15,910 nt of DNA from Bacillota bacterium (GCA_017619985.1 JAFZRG010000173.1:1-15910); one strand, 5' to 3'; positions 7,112 through 13,662 are shown, counted from the stretch's first letter. The notes: a model not told the origin generated them from the sequence alone. Translations and numbers: made by a program.

Positions 7112-8443
7112 TTATTCTTCGTCCTTTGCTTCTTCAGCAGGTTTTTCTTCGACCTCTGTGATCTCAGCTGCCTCGTACATCAGATCGATGGCCTTGCGGC
7201 TCATGATATCTTTCTTCAGATAATCCATGTTCTCTTCGCCGAAGATGGATTTGATCTGGGACTGGGCCATGCCGTACTGCGCGGCCATCGCAGCCAGTTC
7301 CTTGTCGATGTCCTCCTGGGTCACCTCGACGCCTTCCTGTTTCGCGACCGCTTCGACGATGAGTCTGCTCTTGACTCTCTTTTCTGCGTCGGGCTTGAAC
7401 TCGTCGATCATCTGCTGCTGGGTCTTGTTCAGATACTTGCAGTACTGGTCGAGATTGAGCCCCTGGGACTGCAGCTGGTAGCCGAATTCGTTCAGCATGT
7501 TGGCGGCTTCGCTGTCGATCATGGCCTGCGGCAGTTCGATGGGGTTCGCATCGTAGACCTTCTGGAGGACCTTATCCTTGCCTTCGTATTCCTTGGCGTC
7601 CTGCAGGGTCTTTTCGAGCTTTTCGCGGATATCGTTCTTCACTTCTTCGAGCGTGTCGAACTCGGAGACGTCCTTGGCGAATTCGTCATCCAGTTCGGGC
7701 AGCTCCTGCGCCTTGACCTCGTGCACCTTGCACTTGAAGACGGCGGGCTTGCCGGCAAGTTCTTCGGCGTGGTACTCCTCGGGGAACGTCACCTCGACGT
7801 CCTTGGCGTCGCCGGCCTTGCAGCCTACGAGCTGATCTTCGAAACCGGGGATGAAGGAACCGCTGCCCAGCACGAGGGTCTGGTTCTCTGCGGTGCCGCC
7901 TTCGAACTGCTTGTCTTCGCACCAGCCTTCATAGTCCAGCACGACGGTATCGCCGTTCTCGGCAGGTCTGTCCACGACGACCAGGCGCGCGTTTCTCTGC
8001 TGCATCGCCTTCAGTTCGCCTTCGACGTCTTCTTCCTTGAGTTCATGCTTCGTCACTTCCGCCTTGACACCCTTGTAGTCCTTGACGACGATCTCGGGAG
8101 CGACGGTGACGGTGACGGTGACTTCGAAGCCCTTACCCTTCTCCAGCTTTTCTTCGCCGAACTGCAGATCCGGTCTGTCGACGGGTTCGAGACCCAGCTG
8201 GTCCAGCGCTGCGGGATAACCGTCCGCCAGACAGTTGTCGATCGCGTCCTCGAAGAAGATGCCTTCTCCGTATCTCTTTTCGATCACGCTGCGGGGAGCC
8301 TTGCCCTTGCGGAAACCCGGCACCTCGATCTTGCCCCTCTGGGCCTTATATGCCTTATCCAGGGCCGCGTCGAATTCCTCCGCCGTAAAGGCCATGGTGA
8401 ATTTTGCTACGTTGTTTTCCTTGCTTACTAATACAGCATTCAT
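7112..8443 (-). CDS. tig: Trigger factor, ribosome-associated chaperone and peptidyl-prolyl isomerase
   Basis: The 443-residue protein binds at the ribosome exit tunnel and shields nascent chains. The N-terminal ribosome-docking signature GFRKGKAP is at 43-50, an FKBP-type PPIase domain occupies roughly 163-245 (starting at GDTVVLDYEG), and the remainder is the helical arm/substrate-cradle domain ending in an acidic tail. Length is typical. AAGGAGG is 7 nt before the ATG. It heads the operon, as in many Firmicutes where tig precedes clp genes, and has its own extended -10 promoter upstream. Confidence 0.96.
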   Translation of the reverse strand: MNAVLVSKENNVAKFTMAFTAEEFDAALDKAYKAQRGKIEVPGFRKGKAPRSVIEKRYGEGIFFEDAIDNCLADGYPAALDQLGLEPVDRPDLQFGEEKLEKGKGFEVTVTVTVAPEIVVKDYKGVKAEVTKHELKEEDVEGELKAMQQRNARLVVVDRPAENGDTVVLDYEGWCEDKQFEGGTAENQTLVLGSGSFIPGFEDQLVGCKAGDAKDVEVTFPEEYHAEELAGKPAVFKCKVHEVKAQELPELDDEFAKDVSEFDTLEEVKNDIREKLEKTLQDAKEYEGKDKVLQKVYDANPIELPQAMIDSEAANMLNEFGYQLQSQGLNLDQYCKYLNKTQQQMIDEFKPDAEKRVKSRLIVEAVAKQEGVEVTQEDIDKELAAMAAQYGMAQSQIKSIFGEENMDYLKKDIMSRKAIDLMYEAAEITEVEEKPAEEAKDEE

Positions 8444-8484
8444 TACATTTCCTCCTTAATCGCCTTATACCAAGGCAATATAGA

Positions 8485-8493
8485 ATTATAACA
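8485..8493 (-). promoter_or_regulatory. Candidate promoter of the tig-clpP-clpX-lon operon (extended -10)
   Basis: On the minus strand 8493..8485 reads TGTTATAAT, an exact extended -10 (TGnTATAAT). No good -35 is seen at the expected distance (best TTCCAT at 8513..8508), which the TG extension can compensate for. The start point would be near 8478, giving a leader of about 35 nt. An inverted repeat TCCAT-A-ATGGA (8502-8512) covers the -35 position. Confidence 0.7.
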
Positions 8494-8527
8494 AAGTTTC
8501 GTCCATAATGGAACACTTATTTTATTG

Positions 8528-8556
8528 TTGCAATTTGAACGATCCTTTGTTATGAT
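8528..8556 (+). promoter_or_regulatory. Candidate promoter of the CYTH gene
   Basis: On the plus strand TTGCAA (8528-8533), a 17-bp spacer and TATGAT (8551-8556) form a promoter with a TG one base before the -10 (extended -10). Transcription would start near 8563, giving a leader of about 25 nt that contains GGAGG (8579-8583). It is divergent from the tig promoter, with the two -10 boxes about 60 bp apart. Confidence 0.65.
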
Positions 8557-8587
8557 TTTGCGCGTACCACTATTGCACGGAGGAACT

Positions 8588-9205
8588 ATGGAACTCGAGA
8601 TGAAATACGCAGTGCCGGACAAGGCGACCTGCGATGCAATTTGGGAAGACGATCTGATCAAGAATTTTGCGGACCCCTCGTCCATGGAGAAACTGGTGAT
8701 GAAGGCGGTCTACTTCGATACGGAAGACGGCAAACTGGCAAACAACAACATGGCGGTGCGCGTGCGCTACGAGGGGGACAGCGTATTTGCAACGCTCAAA
8801 TGGAACGGCAACGCAGCGAACGGTTTTCACGAACGCGAGGAGATCAACGTGCCCGCGTCCGAGATCCACTTCTTCACCTCTCCCAAGGACCTGTTCCGCG
8901 AGAGCGAAGACGGCAAAGTGCTGCTGGACCTGATCGGCGATGACCCGCTGATCAACCTGCTCGAGATGCGCTACCTGCGCAGCCGCTGCCGCCTCGCTTA
9001 CGGCGCGTCCATCATGGAGCTGGCCATCGATACCGGCAGCATCATCACGGACAAGGGCGAGGTGCCCATCATGGAACTCGAGATCGAGCTCTACGCCGGT
9101 GACCCGAAGGATATCCGCACGCTGGGCAAGCGCCTGCAGAAAAAATACCATCTGGTACCGGAGGACCGGTCAAAGCTGGCCAGAGGCCTGGCGATCCTGA
9201 GATAA
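8588..9205 (+). CDS. CYTH domain protein (triphosphate tunnel metalloenzyme family)
   Basis: The 205-residue cytoplasmic protein carries the family signature ExExK at residues 2-6 (E2, E4, K6). The charged tunnel pattern follows: YFDT (42-45), R58 and R60 in AVRVR, K71 in ATLKW, R83/E84, the acidic strand ELEIEL (E163, E165, E167), and K196 near the C-terminus. Family members hydrolyse inorganic triphosphate, thiamine triphosphate or other triphosphates with a divalent metal, or have cyclase activity; the substrate cannot be told from sequence. The ATG at 8588 follows GGAGG by 4 nt, and the ExExK must lie at the N-terminus, so a longer start upstream is rejected. It is monocistronic, divergent from tig and convergent with the SLH gene. 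Confidence 0.88.
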   Translation: MELEMKYAVPDKATCDAIWEDDLIKNFADPSSMEKLVMKAVYFDTEDGKLANNNMAVRVRYEGDSVFATLKWNGNAANGFHEREEINVPASEIHFFTSPKDLFRESEDGKVLLDLIGDDPLINLLEMRYLRSRCRLAYGASIMELAIDTGSIITDKGEVPIMELEIELYAGDPKDIRTLGKRLQKKYHLVPEDRSKLARGLAILR

Positions 9206-9213
9206 AAGCGATA

Positions 9214-9250
9214 AAAGACGACCCTGCATTACGCAGGGCCGTCTTTCTTT
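9214..9250. terminator. Bidirectional intrinsic terminator between convergent genes
   Basis: A long stem (9214-9227 with 9233-9246, one A/C mismatch, loop ATTAC) is followed on the plus strand by a T-rich stretch (TTTCTTTATTCTTTT) and on the minus strand by TTTTATCGCTTTTATC. It can therefore end both the CYTH gene and the SLH gene transcripts. Confidence 0.88.
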
Positions 9251-9274
9251 ATTCTTTTCCGGTTATTTCCGAAG

Positions 9275-12200
9275 CTATTCGCTCAAATATTCGTATGCGC
9301 TGACAAGGAACGCAGCGACTTCCGCTCTCGTGGACTTCGCGCCCGGAGCCAGCGTGCCGTCTCCGCGGCCGGCCATGAGGCCTTCGCCGACGAGCCATGC
9401 GATCGCTTCCTTCGCGTAATCGGAGATCTCGTCTGCATCGCTGAAAGCTTCCAGCTTGCCGAGGTCGACCTCTCCCGTCACCTTGCCGGCGGACTTTGCA
9501 TAGATATAAAGGAAGACCGCCATCTGTTCGCGGGTGACCGGGTCATCGACGCCGAAGACCTCTCCCTTGCCGGCGGTGATGCCTGCGGCATACGCCCAGT
9601 TGACCGCTTCTTCGTACCATGCGCCGCTCTCCACATCCGAGAACCCTGCGTCGGGTGCGGATGCGGTCTCACCGTTGAGTTTGGTGTTGATCGCTCTCAG
9701 GACCGTGACGAACATCGCGCGGGTCATGGTATCACCGCCGCGGAACTCGTAGAGCTGGTTGCCTTCTTCGTCCTCTCCGGCGTCATAACCGGCGAACAGG
9801 CCGAGTTCGGCCGCCTTTTCCGCATATTCGTCATACCAGTCGGAATCGTCGACGTCGATGAAGTATCCGCTGGACTCTCCGTCTTCAGCGGGAGTCTCCG
9901 GTTCTGTCAGACCTGCGTTGCTTGCCGCATCGGGATCCTGTGTCCAGTCCTCCGTATAGTAGAACAGGATGGTGTTGCCGTTCTTGATCTCGTATTCTCC
10001 GGTGGAGACCGTGGCCAGCTTGCCGTTGACTTTGTACAGCCATCCGGAATTCGGGCCCAGGGTGTATTCGCCCAGCGTCGTTCCGTCGTAGGTCAGTTCG
10101 TAGATATAGCTGCCGCTCTTGACTTTGTATTCGATGCCGTTGGCCTCGAACGCCTTCGTGAGAGCATAATACGCAGTCGCACCGTCACCGGGAACCGTGA
10201 TGCTGTAATTGCTCAGCCAGCTGTCCTCGAGCGTCTTGACCGTGACCTTGACCTTGATATCGTCGCCAGTCGGATCGCTCGGCGTGCTGGGCTGAGCGGC
10301 GCCGGTCGCCTTGGCAGGTTCAAGAGGTGTGTTGCCGCTGAAATCGTAGACGTTGAACGGGTTCGTGCCCTTCGCAACGTTCGCTGCCGCGATCAGTGCA
10401 CGGAAGCCCTGTTCGGTCGCGGAAGCGTTCAGTTTGGTATTATCCTGATAGCCGAAGCCGGAATTATCCGCCAGAGCGTAGCGCAGGAGCGCATCCAGCG
10501 CGCTGCCGTCGCTCTTTACGAATCTGCTGTCTGTCGCAGGATCCACACCGGCGGCGCACAGTCCGATGATGACCATCGCCTGGGTATTGGTATTCGCTCC
10601 GTAACCGCCGTCAAATCCGCCGTCCGCCTGCTGTACGGAAGACAGATAGTCGATCGCATTCTCGACTGCGGTCTTCACTTCCGCGTCATCAAGACAGAAA
10701 CTCAGGCCGGCGATCGCATTCGAAGTCGAATCAACGGCCATATTGTATTCGTTCCAGCTGCCATCAGCCTGCTGCGAAGCCAGAAGCGCCTGGACCAATG
10801 CCGCCTCCTGCTCTTCCGTTCCGTAATCGCCCTGCGCATAAGCAGCCAGCGTATACGGTGCGCTCCAGACGCTTTCGGAATGGTTCACGCCGTTGAGCGA
10901 TTCGATCAGATCGATGGGATCGCTGCTGTCCGCCGGATACAACTGTTGCGGGTCATAACCGTTCGCCTGCAGCGCAAGGATGATCTTATCCAGATCGGTG
11001 TCAGAGACGGAAGATCCGCCTGTCTTCTCCGCAGCGCTGTCGATAAAGGCCTGCACCGCATCATCTGTCAGTTTATTGGCCGTGGACGGATTGTAATCCT
11101 CATAGGCCGCCATCTCCATGACGATCCAGGGATCGGTCTTTTCCGTATAACCCGCGGAGATGCCTTCCAGCAGTTCGTCGATATCGACGGCGGAGGGATC
11201 GGTCACTTCGCCGCCGGGGAACTCTGCGTCGCCTTCCGGCTGGCTGAAGGTCAGCCCGTCCTTCGTCAGCGTGACCCTGCAGAACGCGGTGTTCATGCCG
11301 TCTTTTTCCGCATAGAGATCGTAGCTGGTAGCGTAATCGTCCAGTTCCGCCTCGGCGCAGCTTCCGTAGAAGTCGATGCTGAAAGCACCGTTCGCGTCTG
11401 TTTCCACGCTCGTTTCGGACACTTTGTAATCGCTTGCTCCGACCGGAGTACCGTCGGGATACTTGACAGTCACCACAGCGCCTTCGACCGGACCCGTAGA
11501 CATGTTATAGGAAGTGTCATAGGAATTCGCGCTCAGGACAAAGGTGCCGCTGCCTGTGATGTATTCCGTTCCGGAATACTCCATGAGGCTGACGTCAGCG
11601 CTTTCCTTCGCGTTGATCCAGGCATAATCGCCGTTCCCGTAAGCATACAGGACCAGGCGGTCGCCGCCCTTTACCATGACCGTATCGAAATTATCGGTAT
11701 TGAAGACGTCACCGGAATCGTTGAGCATGCTCATCCAGTAATCGCCGTTGATGTCGCAGCCGGAGATGCTGTTCAGGAATCCGTAATCCGCCCAGTCTGC
11801 CGTAGCGCCCTTCTGTGCCAGAGCAGCTTCCGTGAACGCCTTCAGCGTCGTTTCTCCGCTCACGATGGGAAGTTCTTCCCAGGTGATATAGTCGGCATTA
11901 TCCGCACCGACGATGCGGATAAAGGCGGTCCCATCCGGTTCGGCAGGGATCTCCTCTTCAAACGTGATCGCATAGTAGAGTTCACCGGAATTGTCGATGT
12001 CGAAGACACTTTGCACCTGTATGAAATCCATCTCTCCATCATCGTTCGCATCCACATCTACGGTAAATTCCGTATGTCCGACGCAGGCCTCATCTGTTTC
12101 TAACGGAGAAGGATAATCCATCGTATACTGTCCGGCAATATACGTAGCAGGATCCGTGCCACGGGAGAATTTATAGTTGTACAGCAGCCCGGGATCAGAT

Positions 12201-12829
12201 AAAACGATATCCACCTGTTCCGTGCCGGCAGGAATGCTTACGGTATGGACCGGAACTTTAACGGTCTCACCCTTCATGTAATCTTCATACAGATAACTAT
12301 CCGCTTCAACGCTGATCACATCGCAATCATTTCCACCTGCACTGACAGTAAATGTAGGTACAGATTCATTTGTATTGGCGGATCGTTCTATTTCCAAAAT
12401 GACGAAGTATGTATCATAGTCATCGTTCGTCAGCCAATATGCGTAGCAGTTATCAAAACCATAACTATCCCAAGGTGCCTTCAGATCAAATTCATCTGAA
12501 AGAATATCAGCATCTGTGCGCCAAGCCTCGCTGATCGGTGCATAGTTATACTTTGCCACCAGATAATTGCTCTGCACACCGGCTATCATGGATGAACTGC
12601 CTGTAAATGTCCCGAAATCAGAAGAGAAACGAATACGCGTATAAGACGTTCCATCAGCAACCTTGCAGTATAAAACATCATCATCGTCATAATCACTGCT
12701 TCCGATCACAGAACAATCGGCCATTTTGAGATCCAGATAAACATTCGCATCATCCGCCCACACCATGCCCGGCATCATGCCCAGCACCATGGCGAGCACC
12801 AGGAAAATGCTTAACCATTTTTTCTTCAT
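9275..12829 (-). CDS. Secreted SLH-anchored protein with alpha/alpha-toroid and DUF4430 (transcobalamin-like) domains
   Basis: The 1184-residue exported surface protein has a signal peptide at 1-26 (KKKW, hydrophobic core, VWA cleavage site before DD). Residues 28-300 are beta-rich and unrecognised; 301-398 resemble a weak DUF4430 copy; 424-525 look like a carboxypeptidase-regulatory/Ig-like fold (GAVVTVKYPDG, then TDANGAFS). Residues 545-825 form an alpha/alpha-toroid of the prenyltransferase/terpene-cyclase/cobalamin-binder superfamily, with QQADGSW (686-692), QQADGGFDGG (733-742) and repeated helical units. A Pro/Thr linker leads to a clear DUF4430 domain (859-962; SGWLYKVNGK 928-937, KNGNTILFYYTEDW 949-962). 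Three SLH domains (989-1050, 1062-1115, 1128-1182; TRAM, TREQ, TRAE) anchor it to the cell wall. Toroid followed by DUF4430 is the plan of animal intrinsic factor/transcobalamin, and a cobalamin riboswitch lies upstream. I infer corrinoid capture at the surface; an adhesin or other ligand binder remains possible. Start at 12829: AAGGTGGA precedes it and the signal peptide begins there. Confidence 0.88.
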   Translation of the reverse strand: MKKKWLSIFLVLAMVLGMMPGMVWADDANVYLDLKMADCSVIGSSDYDDDDVLYCKVADGTSYTRIRFSSDFGTFTGSSSMIAGVQSNYLVAKYNYAPISEAWRTDADILSDEFDLKAPWDSYGFDNCYAYWLTNDDYDTYFVILEIERSANTNESVPTFTVSAGGNDCDVISVEADSYLYEDYMKGETVKVPVHTVSIPAGTEQVDIVLSDPGLLYNYKFSRGTDPATYIAGQYTMDYPSPLETDEACVGHTEFTVDVDANDDGEMDFIQVQSVFDIDNSGELYYAITFEEEIPAEPDGTAFIRIVGADNADYITWEELPIVSGETTLKAFTEAALAQKGATADWADYGFLNSISGCDINGDYWMSMLNDSGDVFNTDNFDTVMVKGGDRLVLYAYGNGDYAWINAKESADVSLMEYSGTEYITGSGTFVLSANSYDTSYNMSTGPVEGAVVTVKYPDGTPVGASDYKVSETSVETDANGAFSIDFYGSCAEAELDDYATSYDLYAEKDGMNTAFCRVTLTKDGLTFSQPEGDAEFPGGEVTDPSAVDIDELLEGISAGYTEKTDPWIVMEMAAYEDYNPSTANKLTDDAVQAFIDSAAEKTGGSSVSDTDLDKIILALQANGYDPQQLYPADSSDPIDLIESLNGVNHSESVWSAPYTLAAYAQGDYGTEEQEAALVQALLASQQADGSWNEYNMAVDSTSNAIAGLSFCLDDAEVKTAVENAIDYLSSVQQADGGFDGGYGANTNTQAMVIIGLCAAGVDPATDSRFVKSDGSALDALLRYALADNSGFGYQDNTKLNASATEQGFRALIAAANVAKGTNPFNVYDFSGNTPLEPAKATGAAQPSTPSDPTGDDIKVKVTVKTLEDSWLSNYSITVPGDGATAYYALTKAFEANGIEYKVKSGSYIYELTYDGTTLGEYTLGPNSGWLYKVNGKLATVSTGEYEIKNGNTILFYYTEDWTQDPDAASNAGLTEPETPAEDGESSGYFIDVDDSDWYDEYAEKAAELGLFAGYDAGEDEEGNQLYEFRGGDTMTRAMFVTVLRAINTKLNGETASAPDAGFSDVESGAWYEEAVNWAYAAGITAGKGEVFGVDDPVTREQMAVFLYIYAKSAGKVTGEVDLGKLEAFSDADEISDYAKEAIAWLVGEGLMAGRGDGTLAPGAKSTRAEVAAFLVSAYEYLSE

Positions 12830-12871
12830 GCTTCCACCTTCTTTATTAATAAAACTGAAGATATTGAATAT

Positions 12872-12905
12872 ATTATACAACAATGCCGCGCACTTCCGCG
12901 CGGCA
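12872..12905 (-). terminator. GC-rich hairpin with TATAAT-containing tail between the 96-aa gene and the SLH gene
   Basis: On the minus strand TGCCGCGC / GCGCGGCA (12905..12898 with 12891..12884, loop 6 nt) starts 9 nt after the stop of the 96-residue gene and is followed by TTGTTGTATAAT. It can act as a weak terminator or attenuator. The tail also contains a TATAAT (12877..12872) that could be a -10 for the SLH gene, but no -35 fits because that position falls in the GC stem. I favour partial attenuation of a common transcript; a separate promoter cannot be excluded. Confidence 0.55.
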
Positions 12906-12914
12906 GAACGGACA

Positions 12915-13205
12915 CTATTTCTGATCTTCGTAGATGCAGTAAGCCGGATAGTATTCGCCGAGATAGATCCACACGTTGTCGCCCATCTCCATGTCACCGT
13001 TGAACATCAGGTTGGGGATGAGCAAGCGCAACGCCGTGCGTTTCGTGCCCCGGATCAGCTTGCCTTCGGGGATCGGACGGGCTTCGAACTCCTCGATCTC
13101 GCGCCGGAGCTGAGGAATACCGGTCTCTTTCGCGAAATTGTCTACGAATTTTTCCTTTTCCACATACGTTACGTGGTCTGGGTTCTTGAACCAGTCTAAC
13201 GTCAT
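12915..13205 (-). CDS. Unrecognised 96-residue protein, first gene after the cobalamin riboswitch
   Basis: I do not recognise this family. The protein begins MTLDWFKNPDHVTYVEKEKF, has a charged helical middle (residues about 17-50, rich in Glu, Arg and Lys), a basic segment GKLIRGTKRTALRL, and an aromatic C-terminal part (WIYLGEYYPAYCIYEDQK). No signal peptide, membrane segment, cysteine pair or metal motif stands out, so it is probably cytoplasmic. Start at 13205 is supported by AGGAGG (13219..13214) 8 nt upstream; a longer frame would run through the riboswitch terminator. It is the first coding sequence after the cobalamin riboswitch and is followed in the same direction by the SLH gene, so its level should fall when cobalamin is plentiful. 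A role in B12 metabolism or corrinoid uptake is suggested by position only. Confidence 0.8.
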   Translation of the reverse strand: MTLDWFKNPDHVTYVEKEKFVDNFAKETGIPQLRREIEEFEARPIPEGKLIRGTKRTALRLLIPNLMFNGDMEMGDNVWIYLGEYYPAYCIYEDQK

Positions 13206-13247
13206 CGCACTTGCCTCCTGTTCTGAAAAAGCGCTATTTATGAAGGA

Positions 13248-13289
13248 GCAGGGGTCCCGGACAGTCTGGATCATGGCCGAAACCCCTGC
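13248..13289 (-). promoter_or_regulatory. Second leader hairpin before the 96-aa gene
   Basis: In the minus-strand RNA positions 13289..13277 and 13260..13248 can form 13 pairs (11 Watson-Crick, two U-G) closing a 16-nt loop. No U tract follows, so it is not a terminator. Its 3' arm ends in TGC followed by TCCT, which is nearly complementary to the AGGAGG ribosome binding site at 13219..13214. An alternative fold could therefore hide the ribosome binding site. Regulatory meaning is inference. Confidence 0.5.
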
Positions 13290-13293
13290 GGAT

Positions 13294-13332
13294 GGAAAGC
13301 AAACGAAAAGGCTGTGGAAAAATTCCACAGCC
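13294..13332 (-). terminator. Intrinsic terminator acting as riboswitch expression platform
   Basis: A perfect 10-bp stem GGCTGTGGAA / TTCCACAGCC (13332..13323 with 13319..13310, loop TTT) is followed by TTTTCGTTTGCTTT on the minus strand. It lies 54 nt after the riboswitch aptamer and before the 96-residue gene, the expected place for a transcription-terminating OFF switch. I did not resolve the competing antiterminator pairing. Confidence 0.88.
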
Positions 13333-13386
13333 CGTATTTACTGCGCTATCAAAGCCGTTCCGATTTCCGCGTCGGTTGCTTTTTTC

Positions 13387-13537
13387 TTCTATGCAGGTCT
13401 CCTGGCTTGCGTGTCATCGCTCGGGCGCCTTCTCGGATCTCTCCAATGGCCTTGCCTTCGCTCCTTGCTTACAGTGGCGGGACCGCACCGGACTTGAACC
13501 GGTTTCCCTCTTCGCCGAATTGCTTCGGAACATAGAA
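13387..13537 (-). promoter_or_regulatory. Cobalamin riboswitch aptamer (adenosylcobalamin class)
   Basis: The minus strand carries the conserved core in order: GGGAA (13508..13504), CCGGTTCAAGTCCGG hairpin (13502..13488), CCCGCCACTGT (13481..13471), a long peripheral segment with GCCATTGG and GATGACACGCAA, and the B12 box GCCAGGAGACCTGC (13406..13393). A closing P1 stem TTCTATG (13537..13531) pairs perfectly with CATAGAA (13393..13387). The roughly 65-nt insert between the core and the B12 box fits the large adenosylcobalamin-binding class. Known members reduce expression of cobalamin uptake, synthesis or B12-independent isoenzyme genes when the ligand is bound. Downstream lie a strong terminator, the 96-residue gene and the SLH protein gene. 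Confidence 0.96.
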
Positions 13538-13556
13538 TCTATTCACTTACACGAAA

Positions 13557-13585
13557 ATTGTATCACTCCCATCGGGAATGTGCAA
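13557..13585 (-). promoter_or_regulatory. Promoter of the riboswitch transcript
   Basis: On the minus strand TTGCAC (13585..13580), a 17-bp spacer and TACAAT (13562..13557), with TG one base before the -10, form an extended -10 promoter. The start point would be near 13550, only about 13 nt before the riboswitch P1 stem. It sits 10 bp past the nifJ terminator, so the riboswitch unit is independent of nifJ. An imperfect inverted repeat fills the spacer (13564-13580). Confidence 0.75.
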
Positions 13586-13595
13586 GGCGATGAGT

Positions 13596-13628
13596 AAAAA
13601 AACTCCCGGAAGCTTTCGCCTCCGGGAG
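13596..13628 (-). terminator. nifJ intrinsic terminator
   Basis: An 11-bp stem CTCCCGGAGGC / GCTTCCGGGAG (13628..13618 with 13613..13603, one G-U pair, 4-nt loop) is followed by seven T residues (13602..13596) on the minus strand, 34 nt past the nifJ stop. Confidence 0.95.
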
Positions 13629-13662
13629 CATTGCGTTTCAGGATATTATCCTTATGCGGAAA

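Noticed and set aside
8103..8122. Tandem ACGGTG repeat (three copies)
   Set aside because: It lies within tig and encodes the alternating Thr-Val strand before the PPIase domain; codon bias explains it.
12830..12997. Longer N-terminus for the SLH protein from an upstream in-frame start
   Set aside because: It would run through the intergenic hairpin and the end of the 96-residue gene and would bury the signal peptide; the ATG at 12829 has its own ribosome binding site.
13206..13328. Upstream extension of the 96-residue gene
   Set aside because: The extension would start at a GTG inside the terminator stem and translate structured leader; AGGAGG at 13219..13214 points to the ATG at 13205.
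13488..13502. CCGGTTCAAGTCCGG on the minus strand looks like a tRNA T arm
   Set aside because: It is part of the conserved cobalamin riboswitch core, with GGGAA just before and CCCGCCACTGT just after; no acceptor or anticodon arms fit.
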